A DNA stretch of 22,072 bases. Origin: Chloroflexota bacterium. Its GTDB lineage: Bacteria; Chloroflexota; Chloroflexia; Chloroflexales; Kallotenuaceae. The stretch spans positions 1 through 22,072 of the forward strand of contig JAFAYS010000610.1 of assembly GCA_019240175.1 (NCBI GenBank), given 5' to 3'. Made by a program: the position numbers and the translations under genes. This document shows, one piece after another, positions 15,564 through 22,072 of this stretch (positions are counted from its first letter, which is position 1; the number at the start of each line of letters is the position of its first letter). The notes below the pieces were generated by a model. That model did no database searches, was not told the origin of the DNA, and saw nothing but the letters and a program-made list of their open reading frames with translations.

Positions 15564-16311
15564 CAAGGTCTTCCTTTTCGATTGGTGCAGCTCTGGTGCC
15601 GGTGGCATCGATCTGCCAACCAGTACACATCCAGCATGTGGCACTGGGCTTGCGGATGGGGCATCAGTCTTGTCGCAGCAGCTACAGGATCTGATCTTCG
15701 CTCTGGATCGGTGATACGACCGGTTGGCTGCTGCTCGGCTTGGGTCTAGTCTAGCATCTAGATGCGTGATCGCCGCTAGCAGCTGCGACAGTTTGCGGCT
15801 GCCAGGTTCGCCAGGTTAAGCAGCGCTGCCCTGTGTGATCATGCTGCACATCGCCACCCCCGGCGACTACGACAGGGGCACATGTCACTCCCGGCAAAAG
15901 GAAACTGTCGCAGGTAGCATTGTAGCGACTGTTCCAGCCTGCTACGCTGTTTTTCCAGGAGATCACAGCTTACGGCGCATACAGAATCAGTGCGCTGTAC
16001 TGCACCTGCTGATCGACTCAGTCTGCTGCTTCTGGCAGGTCGACCTGTCGTCGTCGACAAGGATCACCAGGGAAAGTGGCAGAGCACAACTGGCGCGTTG
16101 GACGTTGCTGTTGATTGTTGAAGACTCTATAAAGCGAGTAGAGGACCCAGGGCGCGCAGGCTGGTGCTACACGCGGGATCGTGCCAGTCGTGGCGAGCCG
16201 GTCCATGGTGATAGAAATCCTTCCAATACCGAGCTGAGCCGCTCAGCCACATCAGCGCAACGATCGGTCTGGTTGGGTGCCGTTGCGAAACGAACCATTG
16301 GAGTTATAACC
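15564..16311. promoter_or_regulatory. Divergent intergenic region between glycosyltransferase 2 and the ABC exporter
   Basis: 748 bases with no gene I can support. The exporter frame is open upstream to 15835, but that part has biased, unstructured composition and no ribosome site. A perfect 10-base inverted repeat GCGACAGTTT (15785-15794) / AAACTGTCGC (15902-15911) spans the middle, with GCGACTGTT at 15925-15933. The same ACTGTCGC core occurs upstream of the large regulator (13457) and as part of a dyad upstream of paralogue 1 (7699-7715). Confidence 0.45.
16105..16133 (+). promoter_or_regulatory. Candidate sigma-70-like promoter for the ABC exporter
   Basis: TTGCTG (16105-16110), 17-base spacer, TATAAA (16128-16133), about 180 bases before the ABC ATPase start. 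The -10 is good, the -35 moderate. A prediction by consensus only. Confidence 0.35.
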
Positions 16312-17277
16312 ATGAGCATCATCGAAACACGAGGCTTGAAGAAAAGTTTCCGCTCGCGGGGCCGGCTGATTGAAGCCGTTAAAGGCGTTGACATCCAGGT
16401 GCAAACTGGCGGAACGTTCGGGTTTCTCGGTCCTAACGGTGCCGGCAAGACGACGACCATGCGCATGTTGACGACGCTGATGCGACCAACCGGCGGTGAA
16501 GGGCGCGTCGCCGGCTACGATCTGATGCGGCAGCCGGAGCTGGTGCGGCAAAAGATTGGCTATGTTGGCCAGGCGGGCGGTGCCGATGGTAAAGCCACTG
16601 CGCGCGAAAATCTAATCCTTCAAGGCCGCATCTGTGGCCTGTCGCTGGCGCAAGCCCGCGAACGTACCACCACGTTGATTGGTGCGCTCGGACTGTCCGA
16701 GCTGGCGGATCGCAAAGTCAAAACCTATTCGGGCGGGCAGCGTCGCCGGCTGGATCTGGCGCTGGGCATGGTGCATGAGCCGGCGCTGCTGTTCCTGGAC
16801 GAGCCGACAACCGGCCTTGATCCGAAGAGCCGCAACGAGCTGTGGGCCGAGCTACGCAAGCTGCAGGACGCCGGCACCACGATCTTTATGACCACGCACT
16901 ACCTCGACGAGGCGGACGCGCTCTGCCAGCGGCTGGCGATCATGGATGGCGGCAGCATTGTGGTGGAGGGCACGCCCGCCGAGCTGAAGCGCCAGATTAT
17001 GGGCGATACCGTGATCCTGGGCATGGATACCTCACATACGGTATTGCACCATGCGCAAGAGGTTTTGCGCGGGCAGCCGTTTGTGCGCTCATTACAGGAG
17101 GAGCGCGATAGCGGGCTGCGGCTCCAGGTCGAGCACGGCGAAGACTCGTTGCCGGTCATTCTGCGCTTGATGGAAGGCGCCGGCGTTCCGATTCGCACGG
17201 TCTCGCTTTCACGACCGACGCTCGACGATGTGTTTCTCAAGCAGACGGGACGCTCCCTGTACCAGCAGCAGAATTAG
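16312..17277 (+). CDS. DrrA-like ABC transporter ATP-binding protein
   Basis: 321 residues from the ATG at 16312, where GGAG lies 8 bases upstream; the frame is open to 15835 but the family starts here (MSIIETRGLKKSF). Walker A GPNGAGKTTT (40-49), ABC signature YSGGQRRRLDLALG near 136, Walker B LLFLDEPTTGLDP near 156 and H-loop TTHYLDEAD. The C-terminal extension ending SRPTLDDVFLKQTGRSL is typical of the daunorubicin-resistance DrrA subfamily. It powers the adjacent ABC-2 permease, usually exporting a drug, lipid or natural product. The permease starts 39 bases downstream. In this cluster the likely cargo is the glycosylated polyketide or lipid, by inference from position. Confidence 0.95.
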   Translation: MSIIETRGLKKSFRSRGRLIEAVKGVDIQVQTGGTFGFLGPNGAGKTTTMRMLTTLMRPTGGEGRVAGYDLMRQPELVRQKIGYVGQAGGADGKATARENLILQGRICGLSLAQARERTTTLIGALGLSELADRKVKTYSGGQRRRLDLALGMVHEPALLFLDEPTTGLDPKSRNELWAELRKLQDAGTTIFMTTHYLDEADALCQRLAIMDGGSIVVEGTPAELKRQIMGDTVILGMDTSHTVLHHAQEVLRGQPFVRSLQEERDSGLRLQVEHGEDSLPVILRLMEGAGVPIRTVSLSRPTLDDVFLKQTGRSLYQQQN

Positions 17278-17315
17278 CCTGGCGACACGCTCTCATCCCC
17301 GAAAGGACTAGCTCC

Positions 17316-18077
17316 ATGCATGTGCTTCTTCATACCTGGCTCCTCTTCAAGCATAATTTCATTGTGACCGTCCGCAATCCAGTCTATGTGATCCTCGCGC
17401 TGTTCCAGCCGATCTGCCAGCTGATCCTGTTTGCGCCGCTGCTTGAGTCGATCGAAAGCGCGCCCAATTTCCCGCCAGGTGGCGCGTATACGGTATTTAC
17501 GCCTGGTCTGCTGGTGATGATGGGTATTACCGGCGCGCTCTTCGTCGGCTTCGGGTTTATCTCCGACATGCGGGCCGGCGTGATGGAGCGCCTGCAAGTA
17601 ACACCGGTCAGCCGCTTCGCGCTAGTCCTCAGTCGGTCGTTGTGCGACATGACGATGTTTCTGGCGCAGGCAGCAGCGCTGATGGTCGTCGCATGGCAGT
17701 TTGGCATGCGCCCTCATCCGCTCGGCGTGCTGGTCGCCGTCCTGTTGTTCATGATGGTCAGCCTGTTTACCTCGTCGGTCTCCTATGCGACGGCGTTTGC
17801 AACTGCGGATGAAAACACCTTTTCTTCGATCCTGAACTTCTTGATCATGCCGATCTTGATGTTGTCGGGTATTACACTACCCCTGGCACTCGCGCCGCTG
17901 TGGATTCGCAATGCGGCCCGGTTCAACCCTTTTTCCTATGCGGTTGACGCATCGCGGGCCTTATTCATCGGCAATCTGACCGATACATCGGTCATGCTGG
18001 GCTTTGTGGTGATGGCGCTCATGACTGTTGTCGGCATGTATTGGGCTTTCAGCTCCTTCCGTCGAGGTTTGGCCTAG
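17316..18077 (+). CDS. DrrB-like ABC-2 family transporter permease
   Basis: 253 residues, about six membrane segments: one near residues 22-42 (VYVILALFQPICQLILFAPL), others near 60-80, 105-125, 133-155, 170-190 and 224-246. The ABC-2 signature region is NFLIMPILMLSGITLPLALA followed by NPFSYAVDASRALFIG, as in DrrB/NodJ permeases. AAAGGA precedes the ATG by 8 bases. It forms a dimeric inner-membrane channel with the ATPase encoded immediately upstream. No terminator is visible between this gene and the membrane glycosyltransferase 112 bases downstream. Confidence 0.94.
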   Translation: MHVLLHTWLLFKHNFIVTVRNPVYVILALFQPICQLILFAPLLESIESAPNFPPGGAYTVFTPGLLVMMGITGALFVGFGFISDMRAGVMERLQVTPVSRFALVLSRSLCDMTMFLAQAAALMVVAWQFGMRPHPLGVLVAVLLFMMVSLFTSSVSYATAFATADENTFSSILNFLIMPILMLSGITLPLALAPLWIRNAARFNPFSYAVDASRALFIGNLTDTSVMLGFVVMALMTVVGMYWAFSSFRRGLA

Positions 18078-18189
18078 GTATCGTGTGCCAGCATGCGTCT
18101 GGGCGAGGGTTGCATGTGTCGCGCCTTGCTCGTCGGTGTCTGCTGGTGCTAGGTCTGCGCTATCGATGCACCCATGAAAGGATCTTCAC

Positions 18190-19683
18190 ATGTTGCGCCG
18201 TGTTTCAGCGACTCCACCGGCTGTTGTATTCCAACCCGTTCGACGATTAACCATCACCCAGCTGCTGGCGATGACGCTCGCCATGGGCGCAGTGCTGTAC
18301 GTTGGTGCCTATTTGTGGTTATTCAGCGGGTATCTTGCTGACGACGCCTATATTCACGCGCGAATTGCCCGCAATTTGTACGCGTTTGGTGTGCCCTACT
18401 ACAACCCCGGTGAGGCCGTTGCGGGCAGTTCCTCCGTCCTCTGGACGCTCCTGCTCGCCGCTGTATTCGTGGTGACCGGTCCAAGCATAGCGGTCCTGCC
18501 GTGGATCACCGCTGCATCTGTACTCGGGCTGTGTGGTGGTCTGGTGGTGTTGCTCAAGCCACGATTGGGCTTCCTCGCTGCGACGTTCACTGCACTTTTG
18601 ATCGTGATTGTGAGCACACTGCACATCGCTGTGCTCGGCATGGAAACACCGCTGGCACTCCTGGTCTGGATCCTCAGTCTCATCGCGTGGCGTCGCCAGC
18701 AGTGGGGACGGGTGGGCTTCTTCGCCGCGCTGGCGTATGGCGTGCGGCCAGAATTTGCTGTATGGATTATCCTGTGTGGCCTGCTGGCTGAGACTTGGCC
18801 GGCGCGGTGGCAGGTTGCGCGCGGGGCAGCAGGCCCTTTGCTCGCCATAGCGTGCTATCAATGGTTCTTTTTTGGCAGCCTCATCCCGCAAACGGTGCGG
18901 GCGAAGTCAATTATTTATTCCCTGACCTTCAGCGAGTTTCTCGGGCAAGCAGGGTTGCCGTGGGGATCGGCCTTCATGCTAGTCGTGCTTGCCGCCCTCC
19001 TTGTCAAATACGTACGAAGCCAGCCACGGTGGATGATCGGATTGGTGGGGTTCCCTGTGGTGGTCGGAGCGCTCTATGCGATCCAGCACACCTTTGTCTT
19101 CTCGTGGTACACACCCGCGATTTGGCTGCCCTTGATGGTCGCCTGCGCGCTGCTGGTCCAGCGCCGGACGGCCTACCTCCTGCTGGTATTGGCTCTCGCG
19201 CTGTTTGTTCCCCTCACCTCGTCATTTTGGGAAGCGTTCGGGGTTCTGCGCGGTGATCAATACGCGTTTCGCGAGGCACTGGCCAGTCGCCGAGTTGAAC
19301 AATATCTGACGATTGGAGCGGGCCTTGCGCAGCAATATCCTGAAGCCACAGTGATGACCGCCGAGATCGGTGGCCTGGGCTGGGTTTTTCCCGGTCGCAT
19401 TATTGATGCGGTAGGCCTTGTAACCCCGGATGCGCTGCGCTATCATCCCCTGTCGGTACCCGAACAGCGCTCATCGCATTTGATTGGGGCTATCCCACCA
19501 CAGGCCGTCCCCGAATTCAAGCCCGAGCTCGTCGTGTCGATGAGCTTGTTTAGCGAGGCGTGGCGCGCCGCAGGAACACCTGGATATCATTTGTTACACG
19601 AGTATCCGGTGGTTCCTCCGGTGGAGGGTCAGCCGTCAACCGTATGGGGTAGTGACGTGACCCATGTTTGGCTTCGACGGTAG
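18190..19683 (+). CDS. Polytopic GT-C-like membrane glycosyltransferase (arabinofuranosyl/mannosyltransferase-like)
   Basis: 497 residues, about ten membrane segments. AGGA lies 7 bases before the ATG. The first extracytoplasmic loop contains DDAY (51-54) in YLADDAYIHARIARNLYAFG, then YYNPGEAVAGSSSVLWTLLL, the hallmark of GT-C lipid-sugar-dependent transferases (ArnT, arabinofuranosyltransferase and protein O-mannosyltransferase relatives); the first Asp is the usual catalytic residue. The C-terminal soluble part has GGLGWVFPGRIIDAVGLVTP, also common in this family. It uses polyprenyl-phosphate sugars outside the cytoplasmic membrane. The acceptor could be a lipid, glycan or secreted peptide; the sequence does not say. 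Transcription is probably shared with the ABC exporter. Its 3' end overlaps the pspC remnant on the other strand. Confidence 0.85.
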   Translation: MLRRVSATPPAVVFQPVRRLTITQLLAMTLAMGAVLYVGAYLWLFSGYLADDAYIHARIARNLYAFGVPYYNPGEAVAGSSSVLWTLLLAAVFVVTGPSIAVLPWITAASVLGLCGGLVVLLKPRLGFLAATFTALLIVIVSTLHIAVLGMETPLALLVWILSLIAWRRQQWGRVGFFAALAYGVRPEFAVWIILCGLLAETWPARWQVARGAAGPLLAIACYQWFFFGSLIPQTVRAKSIIYSLTFSEFLGQAGLPWGSAFMLVVLAALLVKYVRSQPRWMIGLVGFPVVVGALYAIQHTFVFSWYTPAIWLPLMVACALLVQRRTAYLLLVLALALFVPLTSSFWEAFGVLRGDQYAFREALASRRVEQYLTIGAGLAQQYPEATVMTAEIGGLGWVFPGRIIDAVGLVTPDALRYHPLSVPEQRSSHLIGAIPPQAVPEFKPELVVSMSLFSEAWRAAGTPGYHLLHEYPVVPPVEGQPSTVWGSDVTHVWLRR

Positions 19684-19912
19684 GCGGTGTCGGGAATGAC
19701 GTCGCGATGATGTAGTCGTAGTTCGTTCTCTACGTACTGATTCCACGATGATCCACAGCACGAGATACAGGATCACGCCGATGCCGTTGCTGAGCGCCAG
19801 GATCACCGCAATGAGGCGCACCAGCGTCGCGTCGATACTCAGGTAGCGCGACACGGATGAAGGTAGCGCTCACTCCGCCCGAGGAGCCGACGATCACCAT
19901 CTCGAACCTCAC
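19636..19912 (-). pseudogene. PspC-domain membrane protein, frameshifted remnant
   Basis: Two frames together make one PspC domain. The upstream frame gives VIVGSSGGV, which fits the family's MIAGVCGGL. The downstream frame gives RYLSIDATLVRLIAVILAL, then a membrane helix (GIGVILYLVLWIIVE) and a basic tail. Between them bases 19852-19870 (19 bases) break the frame; removing them restores GGVSRYLSID. The segment starts in a direct repeat AGGTAGCGC (19841-19849 and 19861-19869), so an imperfect local duplication is the likely cause. PspC proteins act in envelope stress. The downstream frame alone could still yield a 72-residue protein from a GTG at 19854, but without a clear ribosome site. Confidence 0.6.
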
Positions 19913-20247
19913 CTTGGAACAGAGCGAGCTTACCGAGGTGCCACCCCGCAGGCTACTGAGGGTAGCGCATACGTTTGGGAATCCCTCCCCGACACGTCCA
20001 TTGATGCGTCGTGTTGGTACGAGGCAGGTTGAAAGGTGAGCGCTCGATAGATCGTTGGCTGGGCGAAGCTCGCGTGGTCAGGTGGGGCCTTGAGGCAGAT
20101 TGTGATGGTATGCTGGTCGGCGAAGCGCTTCAGCTATTGGTAGAAGCGGCGCGCTGGTGATCGTGTAGCGCGTTTCGTTTACTGTAGCAGGATTCATGTA
20201 GCCGGATCACGCAGAGCCGGCGTTTATGCGCATGGATAAGCCGTCGG
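19913..20247. other. Intergenic region without a recognised gene
   Basis: 335 bases between the pspC remnant and the methyltransferase stop. The minus strand has short open stretches interrupted by stops that resemble decayed coding DNA, but I cannot assign a family. TGTAGCCG (20197-20204) and CGGCTACA (20245-20252) form an 8-base inverted repeat reaching into the methyltransferase stop codon; it could close that operon, but the loop is 40 bases and no T-run follows. Confidence 0.3.
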
Positions 20248-21036
20248 CTACAGGCTATCGATCGAGGATAATCCAAGCTGCTCAAGCATGTGCGCGTCCA
20301 CGGGCGGCGGCACGATGGGCGGGACGTAGAGCGTGGAAAAGGCTGTCACCGGCGCGTTGCGTAGCCGGTGGAGGGCTACCTTCGTGATGATCGGCTCGCC
20401 GATGGGCAGCATGGCCGCCTCATAGATGATCACCTCATGCTCCATAGGATACCAGCGCCGCAAGAAAACCTCCAACAGCGCCAGCCCTTTGGCCGCGTCA
20501 AGCGTCGCATCGACGACCTGGAAATAGCCGATCACGCCTACCTGCCACAAGATCAGCGGCGTCGCGGCATCAAACCGGCGCGGTCGTGCAAGAAAATCCG
20601 TGGCCTCGTAGCTCTGGCAGCCAAGCGCGCCGGGATCGAGACGCAGATCGGCGAAGAGGCAATCTTCCGCCGAGATGCCGGGCAGCACGCCGACAGGATA
20701 GCCTGCTGCCTGCGCGCGCCGAACCAGATCCTGGGTGGGCATGACAAAAACGGCAGGATGGCCGTAAAAGGCCGCGCAGACCGTATGACCGGCCTGCACC
20801 GCGCCAAACACATGGTCCGTGATATCGCGGTACACGTCGAGCCGCTCGCGCTGTGGCGTGTAGAAGCGCGCCAGCGACTCGGCGTTGGGATTGAGCTGGC
20901 GCAGCCACTGCTCGCCCAGCGGATGTGTCACCAGAAAAAAAGTTTTGTCGGCGCGAGCGATGGCCGCCTGAGCCTCGGCTGTGATATGCGAGATCAGCGT
21001 GATCCCCGTGCCGACAATCGTGAGCGATCCAGGCAT
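20248..21036 (-). CDS. Borosin-type alpha-N-methyltransferase (tetrapyrrole methylase fold)
   Basis: 262 residues. PGSLTIVGTGI (2-12), FYGHPAVFV (90-98), LPGISAEDCLFADL (118-131), then YEATDFL (143-149) and STLYVPP near the end match, nearly word for word, the methyltransferase part of OphMA (PGSLTVVGTGI, FYGHPGVFV, LPGVSAEDCLFADL, YEASDFL, STFYIPP) as I remember it. Of the OphMA active-site residues Y63, Y66, R72 and Y76, the last three align with Y59, R65 and Y69; Y63 is replaced by A56. Borosin enzymes use S-adenosylmethionine to methylate backbone amides of a peptide. Here the enzyme carries no fused precursor, so a split system is inferred, with the protein encoded 16 bases upstream as substrate. 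GAGG lies 10 bases before the ATG. The alternative, a porphyrin or corrin methylase, fits the sequence less well. Confidence 0.88.
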   Translation of the reverse strand: MPGSLTIVGTGITLISHITAEAQAAIARADKTFFLVTHPLGEQWLRQLNPNAESLARFYTPQRERLDVYRDITDHVFGAVQAGHTVCAAFYGHPAVFVMPTQDLVRRAQAAGYPVGVLPGISAEDCLFADLRLDPGALGCQSYEATDFLARPRRFDAATPLILWQVGVIGYFQVVDATLDAAKGLALLEVFLRRWYPMEHEVIIYEAAMLPIGEPIITKVALHRLRNAPVTAFSTLYVPPIVPPPVDAHMLEQLGLSSIDSL

Positions 21037-21052
21037 GAGCTGGTAGCCTCAA

Positions 21053-21664
21053 TCATGTAAAGGAGAGCTTTAGCGTCCCAGATGAAGGATCGTAAGAGCT
21101 GCCCACTTGGAGTTCGCGTGTTATTGCCTTATTGTATGTCAATACCAGAGGCTTGATTGTAGTCAAGGAAACGGGGATGTTTTCGGCCAGCGGCTCCACT
21201 GATTTTGGTACTGATCCCAGGGAAATATGAAAGACGTAACTATAATCGGTCGTGTCCTTGGGATTGATATAGGCGATGCGCAGGCTAAAAGATACAACCT
21301 TCTCCGGGCTTACGTGGATGTAGCTGAGCGGTAATAGTGAACATTGGTCGCCTTTGGCGGAACCAGTTTTCTCGATAATCACGGGTGCATTAGGCGCATG
21401 CAATTCAGCTGTCTTAGTAAGCGGAATAGGTTCAGCTTGAGCAGTGCTGAAAGCTTGTTTCGGCGATGGGATGCTCAGCGTGAAAACCGTACTCACTTCT
21501 TCAACGGCCATAAAAGGAGCTGCAAACTGGCTCAGCAAACCTTTCGCCGCTTCGGAAAGGTTTGCGCTTGCAAGATACGCGCTGGGATCTTGCTTGTAGC
21601 GTCTCAGTTCCTCGGGGTTGTTGACCAGATCCTGCATGAAGCGAACCAGATTCGTATCGTCCAT
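21053..21664 (-). CDS. Candidate split-borosin substrate: N-terminal borosin-binding-like domain with beta-rich tail
   Basis: 203 residues; AAGGAGG six bases before the ATG is the best ribosome site in the window. Residues 5-47 are helical and fit the borosin-binding/LigA-like domain: FMQDLVNNPEELRRYKQDPS then LASANLSEAAKGLLSQF, compared with VMTKLALDPKALADYKADH and LTPQERAAL in OphMA. Residues 48-100 are Pro/Ala/Thr-rich and probably flexible (AAPFMAVEEVSTVFTLSIPS). Residues about 105-203 alternate hydrophobic and polar residues (VVSFSLRIAYI, YVFHISLG, VSLTTIKPLVLTY, GTLKLSF), suggesting a beta sandwich. Known split borosin precursors are short with a hydrophobic core near the C-terminus; this one is much longer and has no obvious core. 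It may be a methylated structural protein, or the core may lie in residues 48-66. No signal peptide. Co-transcribed with the methyltransferase. Confidence 0.7.
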   Translation of the reverse strand: MDDTNLVRFMQDLVNNPEELRRYKQDPSAYLASANLSEAAKGLLSQFAAPFMAVEEVSTVFTLSIPSPKQAFSTAQAEPIPLTKTAELHAPNAPVIIEKTGSAKGDQCSLLPLSYIHVSPEKVVSFSLRIAYINPKDTTDYSYVFHISLGSVPKSVEPLAENIPVSLTTIKPLVLTYNKAITRELQVGSSYDPSSGTLKLSFT

Positions 21665-21680
21665 GGCGGGCCTCCTTACG

Positions 21681-22072
21681 CTAAAGCGCTCTTTGGATCG
21701 ACCAGGGCTGAGGCTGGAGCGTTCCTGTGAGCCAGTCGGTGACAGTGGTCAGTATGCGTTCGAGGTTTCCGTTCTGCGTACGCTCCGCCCCTGTCGGCTG
21801 CTCGTCACGCAGCAGCGAGGTGATGTAGCGCTTGATCTCGGCGGTGCCGGCGGGATGCTGCCGCAGCGAGCGCAGCAGTTCCTGAAGAATAGCTCCTTCT
21901 GCTTCGTTTCCAGGCGTGTGCAGGCAGAGATGCAGCGCCCCGGCGGCACTTTCGATCAGCAGCGGCGGTGCCTGCACCCGCTGAGCGATCTCGAAGGCTT
22001 GCCGGTAATAGTGCTGCGCTGCCGCGTAGTCAGCCTGCGCGATCGCGACGCGGCCCAAACCGCAGAGCGCGC
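21681..22072 (-). CDS. TPR-containing protein, C-terminal end (cut by the right edge)
   Basis: Open from the window edge to the stop at 21681, 130 residues visible; the true start lies to the right. One tetratricopeptide repeat is clear (GLGRVAIAQADYAAAQHYYR, then QAFEIAQRV), followed by a helical stretch (GAILQELLRSLRQHP) and a polar tail ending WSIQRAL. Repeats of this style form the C-terminal part of AfsR/SARP- or MalT-like regulators, so a transcriptional regulator is likely but not shown. Only 16 bases separate its stop from the start of the borosin-like substrate gene, so the three genes form one operon, which suggests this protein controls or serves that pathway. Confidence 0.75.
   Translation of the reverse strand, partial: ALCGLGRVAIAQADYAAAQHYYRQAFEIAQRVQAPPLLIESAAGALHLCLHTPGNEAEGAILQELLRSLRQHPAGTAEIKRYITSLLRDEQPTGAERTQNGNLERILTTVTDWLTGTLQPQPWSIQRAL

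Noticed and set aside
15835..16311. N-terminal extension of the ABC ATPase frame
   Set aside because: The family begins at the ATG at 16312, which has a ribosome site; the upstream part has no domain and the promoter candidate at 16105-16133 lies inside it.
19857..20039. 60-residue plus-strand ORF
   Set aside because: No ribosome site or domain; it lies opposite the PspC remnant and looks like chance coding.
20040..20247. Decayed transposase or other gene on the minus strand
   Set aside because: Short open stretches are seen, but no family motif, terminal inverted repeats or target duplications could be supported.

Overview
This 22 kb window is GC-rich bacterial DNA and most resembles a Chloroflexota genome. 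The phylum call is an inference from gene style: a giant ATPase-TPR-winged helix-BTAD regulator, a SARP/AfsR-like TPR tail, a DrrAB-type exporter and a FAAL-loaded PKS. No rRNA or tRNA gene is present to confirm it. The window reads as accessory, specialised-metabolism DNA.

Left part (1-7588, minus strand). Transcription runs leftwards through a GT-A-fold glycosyltransferase (6122-7588), a GT1-type glycosyltransferase (4833-6047), an NAD-dependent epimerase/reductase (3819-4631) and a polyketide synthase that opens with a fatty acyl-AMP ligase, an acyl carrier protein and a ketosynthase and runs off the left edge (1-3528). Together these suggest a glycosylated, fatty-acid-primed polyketide or lipid.

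Centre (7589-15563). A divergent plus-strand operon encodes a Sec-type secreted 88-residue peptide carrying four copies of ADDFTNG (7958-8224), a small helical NHLP/LigA-like protein (8227-8610), a soluble NarL-family histidine kinase (8688-9395) and its LuxR-type response regulator (9388-10095). It ends at a perfect hairpin. Its upstream region holds three CTCATTGA boxes. Facing it is a 1037-residue TPR/BTAD regulator (10201-13314). Beyond a 0.7 kb AT-rich spacer lies a second copy of the GT-A glycosyltransferase (14100-15563), so the signalling block is bracketed by two paralogous enzymes.

Right part (15564-19912). A plus-strand run encodes a DrrA-like ABC ATPase, its ABC-2 permease and a polytopic GT-C-like membrane glycosyltransferase. 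Behind it is a frame-disrupted PspC-domain pseudogene on the minus strand.

Far right (20248-22072, minus strand). This is a compact operon. It starts with the C-terminal end of a TPR protein cut by the window edge. Next is a 203-residue protein with an N-terminal borosin-binding-like helical domain and a long beta-rich tail. Last is a 262-residue tetrapyrrole-methylase-fold enzyme whose motifs closely match the methyltransferase part of the fungal borosin protein OphMA. This is a candidate split borosin (backbone alpha-N-methylation) system with an atypical substrate.

The two best candidates for undescribed biology are the ADDFTNG multi-copy peptide with its two-component and TPR-regulator neighbours, and the borosin-like pair with its unusual precursor.
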